Notes under the pieces: model-generated
What the model was told of the DNA's origin: nothing
Databases searched by the model: none
What the model saw: only the letters and a program-made list of their open reading frames with translations
Position numbers and translations under genes: made by a program
Assembly (NCBI GenBank): GCA_031835245.1
Contig: JAVKOQ010000493.1
Span: forward strand, 1 to 32,774
Direction: 5' to 3'
Length of the DNA stretch: 32,774 nucleotides
Source: Balamuthia mandrillaris
Taxonomy: Eukaryota; Discosea; Longamoebia; Balamuthiidae
In this document: one piece after another, positions 19,965 through 32,774 of the stretch
Layout of the letters: each line of letters starts with the position of its first letter
How positions within the stretch are numbered: the first letter of the stretch is position 1

Positions 19965-20006
19965 GAAGAAAGAAGAACAAGTCTATTTTTTCAAGGAGAG
20001 AACACA

Positions 20007-20504
20007 ATGTCGTTTGACGAATTGGAGGAACTCACTAACTCTGCCAATACTCAACGACTGTTGAAGAGGATTAAAGCACACAACAACTCCATTGCGAATG
20101 AGGCTAACCCTGAGAAACAAGGCGAGCTGAGAGCAAAAGTGCGTGATTTAGAACAAGAGCTCCAAAAGGAGCGTTGCCGTGGTTTACACTTGCAACTCGA
20201 ACAACGGGAGATTAACAAACAGGTTAACGCGGCTGGTGGACCCCCTCCAAGACCAACTCCTCCAGAGGTTTGCAAAAAGATGAAGAAGAAGAAGAAGAAG
20301 AAACAGAAGGGTTGGCTGTTTTTGTTAGTGGTGTTTTTTTTTGCTGTTGTGGCTCTACTTGTGGTCTTCTATTTGCGGATAATTGCTAATGGAGTTGTGG
20401 CGGGCAATGAAGCTGCCGACTACAGCCTATGCAAGTCACACGTACAGAACAACCAGAATTTGATTTTAGGACTCTATAACGTTTACCAAAGTTATTCGCA
20501 ATAA
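20007..20504 (+). CDS. Small coiled-coil, single-pass membrane protein of unknown function
   Basis: One uninterrupted exon of 165 codons. The N-terminal half is charged and predicted coiled coil (LRAKVRDLEQELQKERCRG, LQLEQREINKQVN), followed by a Pro-rich hinge (GGPPPRPTPPE), a run of lysines (KKMKKKKKKKQKG), one strong membrane helix (WLFLLVVFFFAVVALLVVFY, about residues 103-122) and a C-terminal stretch of about 43 residues with one Cys. Without a signal peptide and with lysines before the helix, a type II orientation (N-in) is likely. No family recognised. It is one of the few intronless genes here and sits between two converging receptor paralogues, so a link with them is possible but unproven. 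The coding start has no in-frame ATG competitor. Confidence 0.7.
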   Translation: MSFDELEELTNSANTQRLLKRIKAHNNSIANEANPEKQGELRAKVRDLEQELQKERCRGLHLQLEQREINKQVNAAGGPPPRPTPPEVCKKMKKKKKKKQKGWLFLLVVFFFAVVALLVVFYLRIIANGVVAGNEAADYSLCKSHVQNNQNLILGLYNVYQSYSQ

Positions 20505-20610
20505 AGTACCTCTTACCCAAAGAGAGCTGATTGCTGGTCTCTCTTTTCATTCTGACTTCATCTTGGTTCTGCTCTGCGAGACTGTGTGGTAATGTTGGTT
20601 TATATCTTTC

Positions 20611-24219
<3,609 letters not shown>

Positions 24220-24679
24220 TATTTTATCGTTCTTTGTGTTGTTTTGATTTTATTTTGTTTGTTTTGTAACTTTATCCCCCTGAAAAGTTTTCCGTTTCTT
24301 TGGATACCATTTCTTTTTTGTTTTATGAATTGGTAACGAGGATCAACAGGCTTACATATTGGATAAATTCCATAGCTTATATCAAATTACACGAGGAGGG
24401 CCGTTGCCTAATTATTTAATTGAATTTATCTTAATTTGGTAATTAATGGATTAATTAATTTGCTTTAAATGGGAAACTATTTACGTCGACATCCTTTAAA
24501 TGGTAATTTAATCTTAACAAGTCTTCAAAAGGAAATCCCAAGCGAAGAAACAAAATGACCGACAATTCTTTCTTTTAAAAGAGCGTGTCCGTTCCCCTGC
24601 TTTCTGCACGTTCTTGTTTCTTTCGCTTGGTTTCTGTTTCTGTTCTATCGCCCGTTATACAAATTGCACCACCTCTCAG
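24220..24679. other. AT-rich intergenic region between receptors 2 and 3
   Basis: No gene seen. AT-rich with a TTAATTAATT-type stretch (24440-24465) and two copies of CTTTAAATGG about 30 bp apart (about 24463 and 24494), separated by TTTACGTCGACA. It should hold the promoter of paralogue 2 (ATG at 24219) and the 3' end of paralogue 3. Confidence 0.5.
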
Positions 24680-27600
24680 CTAATCGGAGCCAAGTTCCGC
24701 CGACTTGGTTCGCACACGTGCCAACGTCTTGTTGCGACTCGCCAAACGCCCCTTTCTCTGCAAATGGAACACGATGGCAACGCCAACGACCACAGCAACC
24801 AAGGCCACGAGCAACAAGGGCACCGTCACTTTCCACCACAGCTGGTCGCTGCCGTCGCCTCCCGCTCCTCCGTTGTCCTGGTCAACGCCGTCGTCCGCTC
24901 CATCCTCTTCGTCCGTTGCTCCTTCTCCCAAAAGCACGGAGAGGTCGGGATCGTATTCCAACTCTCTTTCGAAATGAGGAAACGTCAAACGTAACTTCCA
25001 TTCGGACCGCTGCTCCTCTTGCGTGGCTTGCAGTTGGATAGGAACTGCGGTTTCATGGTCTTGGTCAATCCAAACGAACGACAATGCTCTTAGCGTGGCC
25101 TCCAGCTCTTCCGAGTAGAAACGGAACAGCTTGAGTTGTTTGCTGTCGTCATCTTCACCCAGCGGTACAGATTCTTCTTGGAAGTTGCTCCATCCGTCAT
25201 TGCTTTCTCCAACGTTTATCAACGTTATCTCCAAAGCGAGTTGATTGTTGTTTGTTGAATCTTCTTCGTTGGCCCAACTCCAATTCCCAACTCGAAAGCT
25301 CCATTTGATAAGGTCGCTGTCGAATGGAGGTACAATCGTACCATCTTGTAAAGTGAAACTTTTTCCTTCTTCTAAAGAGAGGAAAGCGAACTGCAAATAA
25401 GAGTCATTGAACGAAGAAGAGAATAAAACTAGGTCGGAAGAGGAAGACGAAGGAGACAAAGAAGTTTGCCAAGAAAGCTCTGCGATGGAGATACTTCTGA
25501 CTTCTTCTCCCGTGTCGCCGTTTACCTCTATCAGTCGTGAAAAATTGGAAAGGAGCGAAGAAGAAGCAGACGATGAGTGAGGAGTGAGAAGAAAGTCTGG
25601 CGTGCCGAATGGGAAATGCACAGACAGCGAAGGCAGCTGCAATGCCCGATGAAGAACTACTTCCACTCGACTCTGATCGCCTGACAAAAAGAATGTAGGC
25701 TGTTCGTCTTCTCCCTCTTGAGTGCCCACCGATTGAAGTACGATTGAAAACGGGGAACCCGAAGAGGAACTGTTGAAAGTGAGAACAGAGAATGCAAAGT
25801 CGATATGCTCGGTACCAGGAGCGATGGTCACCACTCCATCTCCCAAATCCACGTTCTTGCTTCCTTTTCTTCCATCGGTCACGATAGCCACGTCGAATGG
25901 GGCGTCTATATCCACGTTAGATGAGACCTGAATGGAGAAGACGGGGTCAGGAACGGAGAGAAGAACGACATGCCCGTCTAAACGAAGGTAGCTTGGATCG
26001 ATGGACCAGCTCACCACTGGAAGAGGAGCGGAAAGCTGTTCGCAGCTGCCACATTCGAAGGTGCAGGGTTCGTTGGTGATGAGCTTGGAGTTGGTGCATG
26101 TGAAGAGAGGAGAGGCAGCTAATCCTTCCACCACGAACGTAAAGTAGCTTTGAAGACGACAGTCGTTTTGCAGTGTTATCAATGCTATTTTGTTTGTTTG
26201 TTTGTTTGTGAGCGAAAGAGGTCTGAGAGAGAAGAGAGAGAGAGAGAGAGAGAAAGAGACGCAGAGAGGAGGAACAAACATGACGATACAGGGCCATTAT
26301 TTATGAACCTAACAGGAGCTTTGCATGTCCAGTTAGATCGTGCCAAAAGGAGAACTAATGGTTTTGAAAACGAACAAAGGTTAAAGAAAGGGTAAACGAA
26401 ACGAAAGAAAAGGCAGATACTAACTGAGGTTGGCTCGTACTATGCCATCCACTTCATGCGTTACTGCAACTTCTCTATTTTGTCGAAAGATAACTTCTCC
26501 TTTTTGTTGCCAAAACGACGTTTCTGTGATCCAAACCGCTGCAATGGGGAAAGTTTGTAAGGTCTGTCGGAAGCAAGAGAGAGAGAGAGAGAGAGAGAGA
26601 GAACTAACGATTATCGTTTTTCTCAAAGACAATATCGTCATGTGAAGTCCATTCCGATGTTTGTCGAACGTTTATGGCTAGTCTTGCTACATTCGCAACG
26701 TGGACTGGACCGTACGCAATCCATGTGGAGGAATCCACGATGGCGATCGCTAAATGATGAGACAGTAAGCTAAATAGGACCATTACTTTGGAAAATGAAG
26801 AAAGAGACAAAGAGGGAATGGACGAGAGAAGGAAGAACTTGCCAGTGCTAGTCTCAGAAGGAATGTCCTCAATGAGGAGAGAGCCAAAGCTATGCCATTT
26901 GCTCACTGATCGCACCATTACTATAGCAAAGGGAAAAAGGGACCAACTCAACAACTCTAAAAAGAGAACTGAGAAAAAAGAGAACTGAGTCGGAGAGAGT
27001 ATTAACCAGCATCCTCCAGGACGGAAGAAAACGCGACGTCGGTAGTGAGCATGGTGCCAGCAGAATGAATGGCCACTCCCTTTCCAACCGGATTCGTCAC
27101 CACAACGTTGTCCAGCTGCAACGTGGTCGTGTAAACGAAGACCAACTCTCCTCCGCATTGGTTCTTGTTCTGTAATGTTACGCCTTGAAAGGAGGTATTT
27201 CTATGAAGCTCCAAACCACAGGTTTGAAGCGAAACTTCGGAAGGATCGTTTCCTTCTCCACTGTTGTGCTAAGAGTTGAGTTTGATGTAGCAGAAGAAGA
27301 AAGAAAGAAAGAAGAGAGAAGAAGAAAGAAGCAAGAGAACGAGAGAAGAAGAAGAAGAACAAGAAGAACAAGAACAAGAAGAAGAAGAAGAAGAAGAGAA
27401 CAAGAACAAGAAGAAGAAGAAGAAAGCAGAAAGAAGAAAGAAGGAAAGGCGAAGAGGTTACAGGAAGTTCATGGAGTGAGTCTGGCCCAAGGTAAAGCCG
27501 TCAGGAAAGGGATGGACCCCAGGAAGAAAATGGAAGGCGAAGGAGGAAAACATCCATATCGCGTCGTCATAGTCTGTAGAACGAATCGGAGAGGCAACAT

Positions 27601-27927
27601 GGTGAGCAGGTTGAGAGACGTAGAAAGAAGCAGAAGAAGAAGATGGAGAGAGGAGAGGATAACACAAGACAGAAAGAACAGAGTTGCTTTGTGTACCTGT
27701 GAGAAAGTCCTGGATAGATTTATAAGGAGAGCTCTCCGTGCATCCCGATACGCAAGAAGAACTCGCCTGCACATAAACGTCTGTGCAAAACAAGGTTAAG
27801 CGGCTTAACACAAGTGCGAGTTGGAAGTGACCGTACCCTCTGACTGGCAACTCACAAGGAGGACAAAGTTGAAGCTCAACAGCAAGAGAGGTAAGAAGAG
27901 GCCAGCGGAGGTAAAGTACAGCTTCAT
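24680..27927 (-). CDS. Surface receptor paralogue 3: beta-helix plus ComC-like ectodomain, type I membrane protein
   Basis: Nine exons (27927-27837, 27780-27697, 27573-27462, 27260-27007, 26920-26843, 26749-26609, 26538-26425, 26354-26280, 26184-24680) give 817 aa. Signal peptide: GLFLPLLLLSFNFVLLVSC; cap: YVQASSSCVSGCTESSPY; Trp repeats: SKW, STW, SEW, SFW, SNW. Exon 6 is 141 nt, exactly 72 + 69, the sum of exons 6 and 7 of paralogues 1 and 2: the intron between these repeats is missing without a base of scar. Intron 5 begins G|GCAAGT, a GC-AG type; the frame and the paralogue alignment support it. The ectodomain is followed by a long acidic linker (EGATDEEDGADDGVDQD), the helix VTVPLLLVALVAVVVGVAIV and a 25-residue tail (RKGRL start, SAELGSD end) closely like that of paralogue 1. 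Confidence 0.87.
26231..26258. repeat. GA dinucleotide repeat in receptor 3 intron 8
   Basis: (GA)n, CT on the sense strand, between the donor at 26279 and the acceptor at 26185. Confidence 0.85.
26576..26603. repeat. GA dinucleotide repeat in receptor 3 intron 6
   Basis: (GA)n of about 28 bp, CT on the sense strand, starting right after the GTTAGT donor. Confidence 0.85.
27295..27450. repeat. GAA/AAC repeat in receptor 3 intron 3
   Basis: About 150 bp of GAA/GAC/AAC triplets with GA interruptions, the same intron position that carries CT/CTT repeats in paralogue 1. Confidence 0.9.
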
Positions 27928-28366
27928 GCTGCCCTCCTTTCTGTCTTTGGGGGATCGGGTTTGTCGTCTGCTTTGTTTGCAAGGCCTGCTTGTAGTCAGT
28001 GTAACAACGTGTAACTAAACGCAAGGACTAACAGAAACTCGTGTTTTATTGGCCTTTCCTTCATTACAGCTCAATTATGTATCCCAATAAAACAACCACC
28101 AATAAAACGCTCAATTCTGCTTCTTGTTCTTGTTCTTGTTATTCTTCTTCTTGTTCTTGTTCTTGTTCTTGTCTTCTTCTTCTTCTTCTTCTTCTTCTTC
28201 TTCTTCTTCTGCTTCTCTTCTTTTCTTCTTTTAGATGGAGGGCAACTGGAAGTTGATGGAAGCGGAACCGAGGAGGTGGAGAAGAGATGAACCTGGCAGG
28301 AGAACAACAGAGAAGAAGAGGTCAGCAGCTGAAAAAGATGGATAAATAACAACTCATACAGGTTTT
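27928..28366. repeat. Intergenic region with CTT/GTT repeat (28110-28225)
   Basis: Between receptors 3 and 4, both on minus. TTCTTG/TTC triplets at 28110-28225 are about 140 bp past the stop of paralogue 4 and read as a purine tract on the gene strand. The rest is the 5' flank of paralogue 3. No gene seen. Confidence 0.8.
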
Positions 28367-30434
28367 TTAGGGAAGTTCAGAGTGTTGTGGTGAAAACTTC
28401 ATCCTTCGTCGCTTGACAGCGATCTTCCTCCTGAAGTGGAATGTGATGGAAGCCACCACGACCACCACCAAAGCCGTCACCAACAACACCGGAACCAATA
28501 TCTTCCACCACAGCTCATCGTCGGCATCCTCGCCATCCTCGTTCCCTTCACCGTCCGTGGAAGAGAGAACGACGGAAAGATCAGGGTCATACTCGATGCG
28601 TTGCTCGAAAGGAGGAAAGGTGAAGCGCGCGGTTGCAAAAGAAAAGGAAGAAGAAAGGAAGAGCTCCACCGAAACGGGGGCCGACGTCGTGTAGTCTTCG
28701 TCCTTCCATGCAAAGTTTAACGCGCGAAAGATGGCTGCGCTGTTCTCTGCAACAAGTCTCTGTTCATGCACTGCCTTCTGTGGTTGCTCTCCGTCTCTTC
28801 GTTGTTGAGGTAAAGGAGTGATGCGTACGTCAGAGGAGCCGAACCATTCACTATCTCCACTTTCAAGTGCAAGCTCTAACCGTAGAACGTGAGATGATGA
28901 TGGTGATGGTGAGGAAGAAAAAGGCCAGTTCTCAATGCTTAAACTCCACTTGAGGCTGTCTAGGTCTTCAGAAGGAACAAAAGTGGTTTCATCCAACAGT
29001 TGAACACTTTCGTTTCTGTTCACCGTTTGAAAAGCGATTCGAATGGAGGCTCCGTTGTCAAAAGTGGATGAAAAGATGAATGTCGAATTATTGGTGTTGT
29101 TGTCGTCGCTGGTGTGGTTGTTCCATGTGAGTGCGGTAAGGTTCTTTGATGAAACGACTTGTTCCGTTTCGGGGTTCACTTCCTCCAACTTTAAAAACGT
29201 CGCCAATGTCGAAACTGCAATTGCTTCAACAGAGGAAGACGAGGAAGAAAATGAAGAAGAGGAAGAAGAAGATGATGATGATGAAGAAGAAGAAGTAAGG
29301 AAAGGAGTCATGATAAAGTCGGGAGAGTCGAAAGGAAAGATAGCAGTTGCGGAGGCCATGTTCAAAGAAGGCAATATCACAACATCCACGATGCCACCTT
29401 CTGTTGATACAAAGTAAAGAGGCGGTTGATATGCTGTTGTTGCATTGGATGGCTGAATGGTGAGACTAAAAGGGGATCCTTTCGCTGCTTTCATGTTGGA
29501 AACAGTAAAGTGGATTTCAACTCGGTCTTCTTCCGATGGGAAAACAATTGGCTCGTCCTCAAAGCGAAGGAGATGACGGTCGTTGCTTCCGGCTGTTTCT
29601 ATAACCACTTCAAAGTCTTCCATTATGAAGAAAGAAGAAGAGGGTGCGAAACCGATGCTGAAAACAGGTTCCGGTCGAGCAATGACAACCACTTGTGTTT
29701 CTTCCTCATCTCCTTCCACTGGAGTAGAGGATGGAAAAGAAGAAGCGGGAAGACGAAGGTAAGATGAACTGATGAGCCATTGCAAGACCGGAGTCTCTAA
29801 CGATTGTTGGCAGTCGCAGTTGATGTTGCCGCAACCTTCTGCTGTGTACAAGTAAGACGAGCCGGAACAGTGGAAGATATCGCTCGCCCCTTGAAACTGG
29901 ATAGTGTGAGTCGTTTGAATGGTTCCACTTTGTGCTAACTTTACAAGTGCTGCAAGAAGAAACAAGAGAAACTGACTTGAATAAATGAACGTAGAAGGAA
30001 GGAAGGAACCAAGAAGAAAAAAAAAAGGAAGGAGGAAAGAAGAACAAAAGCAAACCTTGAGTTTGAACGTTGTTGTTCGTGAGAATAATGGGAGCTTCAC
30101 TCATCCAAGTGGCAAATTTCACAAATACTGTATTCAAAGGAGATGTTAATAATAGAAAACAAGCAGAAGAATGACGAAAAGATTAACAGGAACACGAAGG
30201 AAAAGAAGAAGAAGAAGAAGAAGAAGAAGAAGAAGAAGAAGAGCAAGGAGAAGCAGAAGGAGGAACTTACCAAGATGTTGATCACGTTCGAAATGCTCAA
30301 CAGGATCAGTACCATATATGAACTCTACTAATACAGGATTGTTGTTTCTAAAGGTCACTGGCCCTCTTTGCGTCCAACGTGCCTGCTCCAACAACCAAAT
30401 AGCTTTTGTTTGTTGTGTTTAAGTTATTAAGTTT

Positions 30435-30465
<31 letters not shown>

Positions 30466-30980
30466 GAAAAACAAGGAAGGGAGAAAAGAAACCATTTCTA
30501 CTGTTTTCGAAGATGACTTTAGAATGCGAGACCCAAGTTGCAGTGGATGTTAAAGCAAGAGCTGAAAGAGCCAAACAAAATAAACATGTTGTGAGTAACG
30601 TTGTTGGTTGGGTTGGGTTTGGGAGTGAGTTAGCAGTTAAACGAACCTAGTCCGTGAATGTTGCGGAACAACACAGGGCCGTAGCTTTGCCATCGTGTTC
30701 CCGAGGAGGTGATACGAACGGCTGTACCATAGAAAGCGACAGTAGCATGTTAGTCTCGCGAACTAAACTGAGCAAGAATGAAAGCATTGAAACAACAAAG
30801 AAAGAGAAAGAAAGAAGCTAACCTGCATCGGAAGGGCTTAGATTTTCAAAGTTGAGTGTACCATAACTGAGCCACTCTTTGTAAAAACCAGTTACTTGTA
30901 CTAAACGGACTAAAAAGTTAGAAGAAGGAGAGAGAGGAGAGAGAGAGAGAGAGGAGAGAGAGAAACGAGAAGAGCTGACG

Positions 30981-31012
<32 letters not shown>

Positions 31013-31899
31013 CATCAAAGAAAGAGGTACAAGCAAAAGCGATGTTTCTGAACTGGACATCGGTGGTGACAAGGTTGCCGGAAGCAACAATGCCCTGCGC
31101 TGCCTCCAACTCGGAGTAGACGTGAACGTTCCGTAGCTCGATATCGACATCGGCGCTGAGGATCAATCCTGCGCACGTGCCCTTCAAAGTTAGGTCGACG
31201 AAAGCAACGGGATGTCCCGATAGCTGGAGCTGACAAGCTTCCACCACCACTTCGGAGCGCTGGTTCCCTTGTCCTCTGTTCGTTGGTGTTGTTTGTTGGT
31301 GAAAGGAGAGAGAGGAGAGAGAAAGCGGAGAAGCAGAAAGAATACAAAGAGAAGAAAAGAATAAAGAGAGACCAGAGAAAGGTGAACAGAGAGCAACTCA
31401 CATGAGGAACAAGGGAGCGGTATCTATGTCGTCCCCAAACTCGTCCTGGGCGACAGTGTACACTCCCGGAGAGAGGTACAGCACAACAGTCTTGTTGGCT
31501 TGTCTCGGGTCTGTTCCCAACACAGCAATAAATAGATGAGAGATAGAAAGAGAAAGAGAAAGAGAAAGAGAAGAAAGAAACAAGAAAAAAGAAACAAAGA
31601 AGTGAAACATAAGAAAAAAAATAGAAGAAAAACACAGAGGGACGGAAGAACAAACCAGCCAAAGCGTCGTTGATGGTTTGATAGGGGTCCGCTTCGTTGC
31701 AAAGTGAAGTACAAGGAGAGTTTCCATTGACAAACAGCTCAACTATTTTTTTAAAAAAAAAACAGAAAAATAAGTTTAAAAAAATGCAGATAGAAAACAA
31801 AAGAGGAACAAGGAAACCAGAGTCAGCCGGCTGAGCGTAAGTCGGCACGAAGAGAAAGACGCATGCCCACAAAAAGAAACCTATAAAACGGCTGCGCAT
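28367..31899 (-). CDS. Surface receptor paralogue 4 (divergent): beta-helix plus ComC-like ectodomain
   Basis: Ten exons (31899-31818, 31742-31656, 31510-31402, 31275-31031, 30900-30823, 30721-30647, 30561-30502, 30402-30271, 30127-30056, 29949-28367) give 840 aa with the same intron phases as paralogues 1-3 but different exon lengths (82, 87, 109, 245, 78, 75, 60, 132, 72, 1583). Signal peptide: FIGFFLWACVFLFVPTYA; cap: NGNSPCTSLCNEADPY; repeats: KEW, TRW, ATW, ARW, ATW. Exon 5 could start 9 nt earlier. The last exon lacks the first Cys of the others, keeps a Cys cluster (GCGNINCDCQQ), has a polyserine run (about 14 Ser, near 29250-29290), then LKWSLSIENWPFSS, the closest match here to the ComC domain, EYDPDLSVVL, an acidic linker, the helix VPVLLVTALVVVVVAS and a basic 21-residue tail (RRKIAVKRRRMKFS). 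Sequence is well diverged, so it is an older split of the family. Confidence 0.85.
30205..30243. repeat. GAA repeat in receptor 4 intron 8
   Basis: Pure (GAA)n of about 38 bp, CTT on the sense strand, close to the GTAAGT donor. Confidence 0.9.
30436..30463. repeat. GA dinucleotide repeat in receptor 4 intron 7
   Basis: (GA)n, CT on the sense strand, upstream of the acceptor before exon 8. Confidence 0.9.
30925..31014. repeat. GA-rich repeats in receptor 4 intron 4
   Basis: Two (GA)n runs, with GGAGAGA interruptions, fill most of the 130-nt intron; CT on the sense strand. Confidence 0.9.
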
Positions 31900-32219
31900 C
31901 TTTTTTTTTTTTTGTTTTCTTTCTCCGTCTTTAAAACAAAAAAAAAATGTGAACAATAACGGCAACAAGCCCATGCGTTGCCTTGCTAGATCGCAAGTCC
32001 AAGGAGTTCCTCGTGTGTACACACTTTAATGAGGCCAAGAGATGGAAAGGTTAGGCGTTACATTACATTTTTCTATAAGGCAGAATTTGATTATTATTAA
32101 TTGGGCGATCATATATATTCGTTACGTCACACCTACCTTTTAAGCACCAAATTTAGATCATCTATCCATTCTTTGATTTTGTATTGGCTCGCAAGTAAAT
32201 TAACACAGAAAAGACGACT
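31900..32219. promoter_or_regulatory. 5' flank of receptor 4
   Basis: About 320 bp with no gene. An A-rich run (sense) lies just before the ATG; further up are TGACGTAA on the minus strand (32129-32122) and an ATATATATT stretch (32111-32119). The end near 32220 is the 3' flank of the carrier gene. Confidence 0.4.
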
Positions 32220-32722
32220 TTACACGTGAAGCGTTGTCTTGAACGCCTCGTACGCGGTGAACTGAATGGCAGCGCCAGGGACGCTTCTCGCAAAGTTGGC
32301 CCCCCAACCCTTGTACAGGGAGAGGAAGCCCTCCCGCGTCACCATCGTCATGATACAATCCCAGCTGTTCCTGTAGACCCGCTCCTGTCCGGCTAATCCG
32401 TTGGTGATCATTCGCCGTCGCACCGTGTCTCCTGGATACATTATTGTTTGGGCCGCCATTCCTTTTGTTTTAATCTGCAGTCAGAAGGAGGAAAAGGAAA
32501 AGGTATAACAAGGCCAACCAAGCAAAAAACTAAACAGAAAAGAAAGCAATATAGAAAAAGAAGAGAATGCAGTGTTGAAGAAAAAGAAAAAAAACAAAAA
32601 AAAACCTGAAATGGCGCCACACACAGGGGTGAAAAATACAGAGGTACGGCCTTGGCCGTCTTGTGGCATCGTCCGCTTCAACAACTCGTAAAATGTCATT
32701 TGCAACCCAACATATGGTGCAC
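32220..32722 (-). CDS. Mitochondrial carrier (SLC25) family protein, C-terminal part
   Basis: Two exons are in the window (32722-32606 and 32461-32220), joined in phase 1 through an ACAAAAG|GA acceptor; the tempting CTGCAG acceptor 14 nt earlier would give an immediate stop. The first reads APYVGLQMTFYELLKRT, the P-x2-G-x5-Y-E motif ending a carrier repeat; the second gives GMAAQTIMYPGDTVRRRM, the third carrier signature (Px[D/E]xx[R/K]), then EGFLSLYKGWGANFARSVPG and the closing AIQFTAYEAFKTT. The RRRM after the signature recalls ADP/ATP and related nucleotide carriers (which have RRRMMM) but reads RRRMIT here, so the substrate is left open. Acts in the inner mitochondrial membrane. The two N-terminal repeats lie beyond the right edge; an upstream acceptor at 32723 shows at least one more exon. 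Confidence 0.82.
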
Positions 32723-32774
32723 CTTTGTTTTGAAAGAAGATAGAAGAATGAAGAATGAATAAAAAGAATAAAAA

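Noticed and set aside
28367-31899. Receptor 4 as a pseudogene
   Set aside because: It is strongly diverged, but all ten exons splice in frame with consensus sites and the signal peptide, repeats, membrane helix and tail are kept.

Overview
The window is eukaryotic nuclear DNA from an intron-rich protist. Nearly every gene is split by GT-AG introns of about 50-450 nt, and the introns and gene flanks are full of CTT/GAA, CTC, AAC and GA microsatellites. The membrane-proximal ectodomain of four large surface proteins resembles the supersandwich domain of the Dictyostelium protein ComC. That points to Amoebozoa (a free-living amoeba), but it is an inference from remembered family motifs, not a database result. 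No virus-like element, CRISPR array, rRNA or tRNA was recognised.

Left part (1-11.6 kb), housekeeping genes: a partial PARP-type zinc-finger protein (-), a membrane-anchored SAM methyltransferase (-), a small fatty-acid-hydroxylase-superfamily protein (+), an HSL-type alpha/beta-hydrolase (+), a small type I membrane protein with a PSI-like Cys-rich domain (-) beside a decayed copy of itself, an SLC25A32/FLX1-type mitochondrial carrier of eight exons (-) and an enoyl-CoA hydratase-family protein (-). For all except the first, splice junctions were placed so that reading frame and family motifs continue across every intron.

Middle (11,689-15,398): a complete-looking Mutator-like (MULE) DNA transposon of 3,710 bp. 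It is flanked by a perfect 9-bp target duplication (ACAATTACA), has terminal inverted repeats of about 90 bp built from roughly 22-bp iterations, and carries a two-exon transposase with D, D and E candidates, a C-x(2)-H motif, a SWIM zinc finger and an AT-hook-like tail.

Right part (15.9-31.9 kb): the most striking content is a cluster of four paralogous type I surface proteins of 806-840 aa, one on + and three on -. Each has a signal peptide, an N-terminal part that looks like a right-handed beta-helix, a large ectodomain, one transmembrane helix and a short tail. Five successive phase-1 exons each encode one repeat with an invariant Trp, an exon-per-repeat layout kept in all four genes. One paralogue has lost one intron exactly and uses a GC-AG intron. 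A small single-exon membrane protein sits between the first two, which converge on it. A second, partial mitochondrial carrier (-) runs off the right edge.

Taken together, the left genes are metabolic or mitochondrial, while the right cluster looks like an expanding cell-surface recognition or adhesion family. The functional reading of that cluster is inference.
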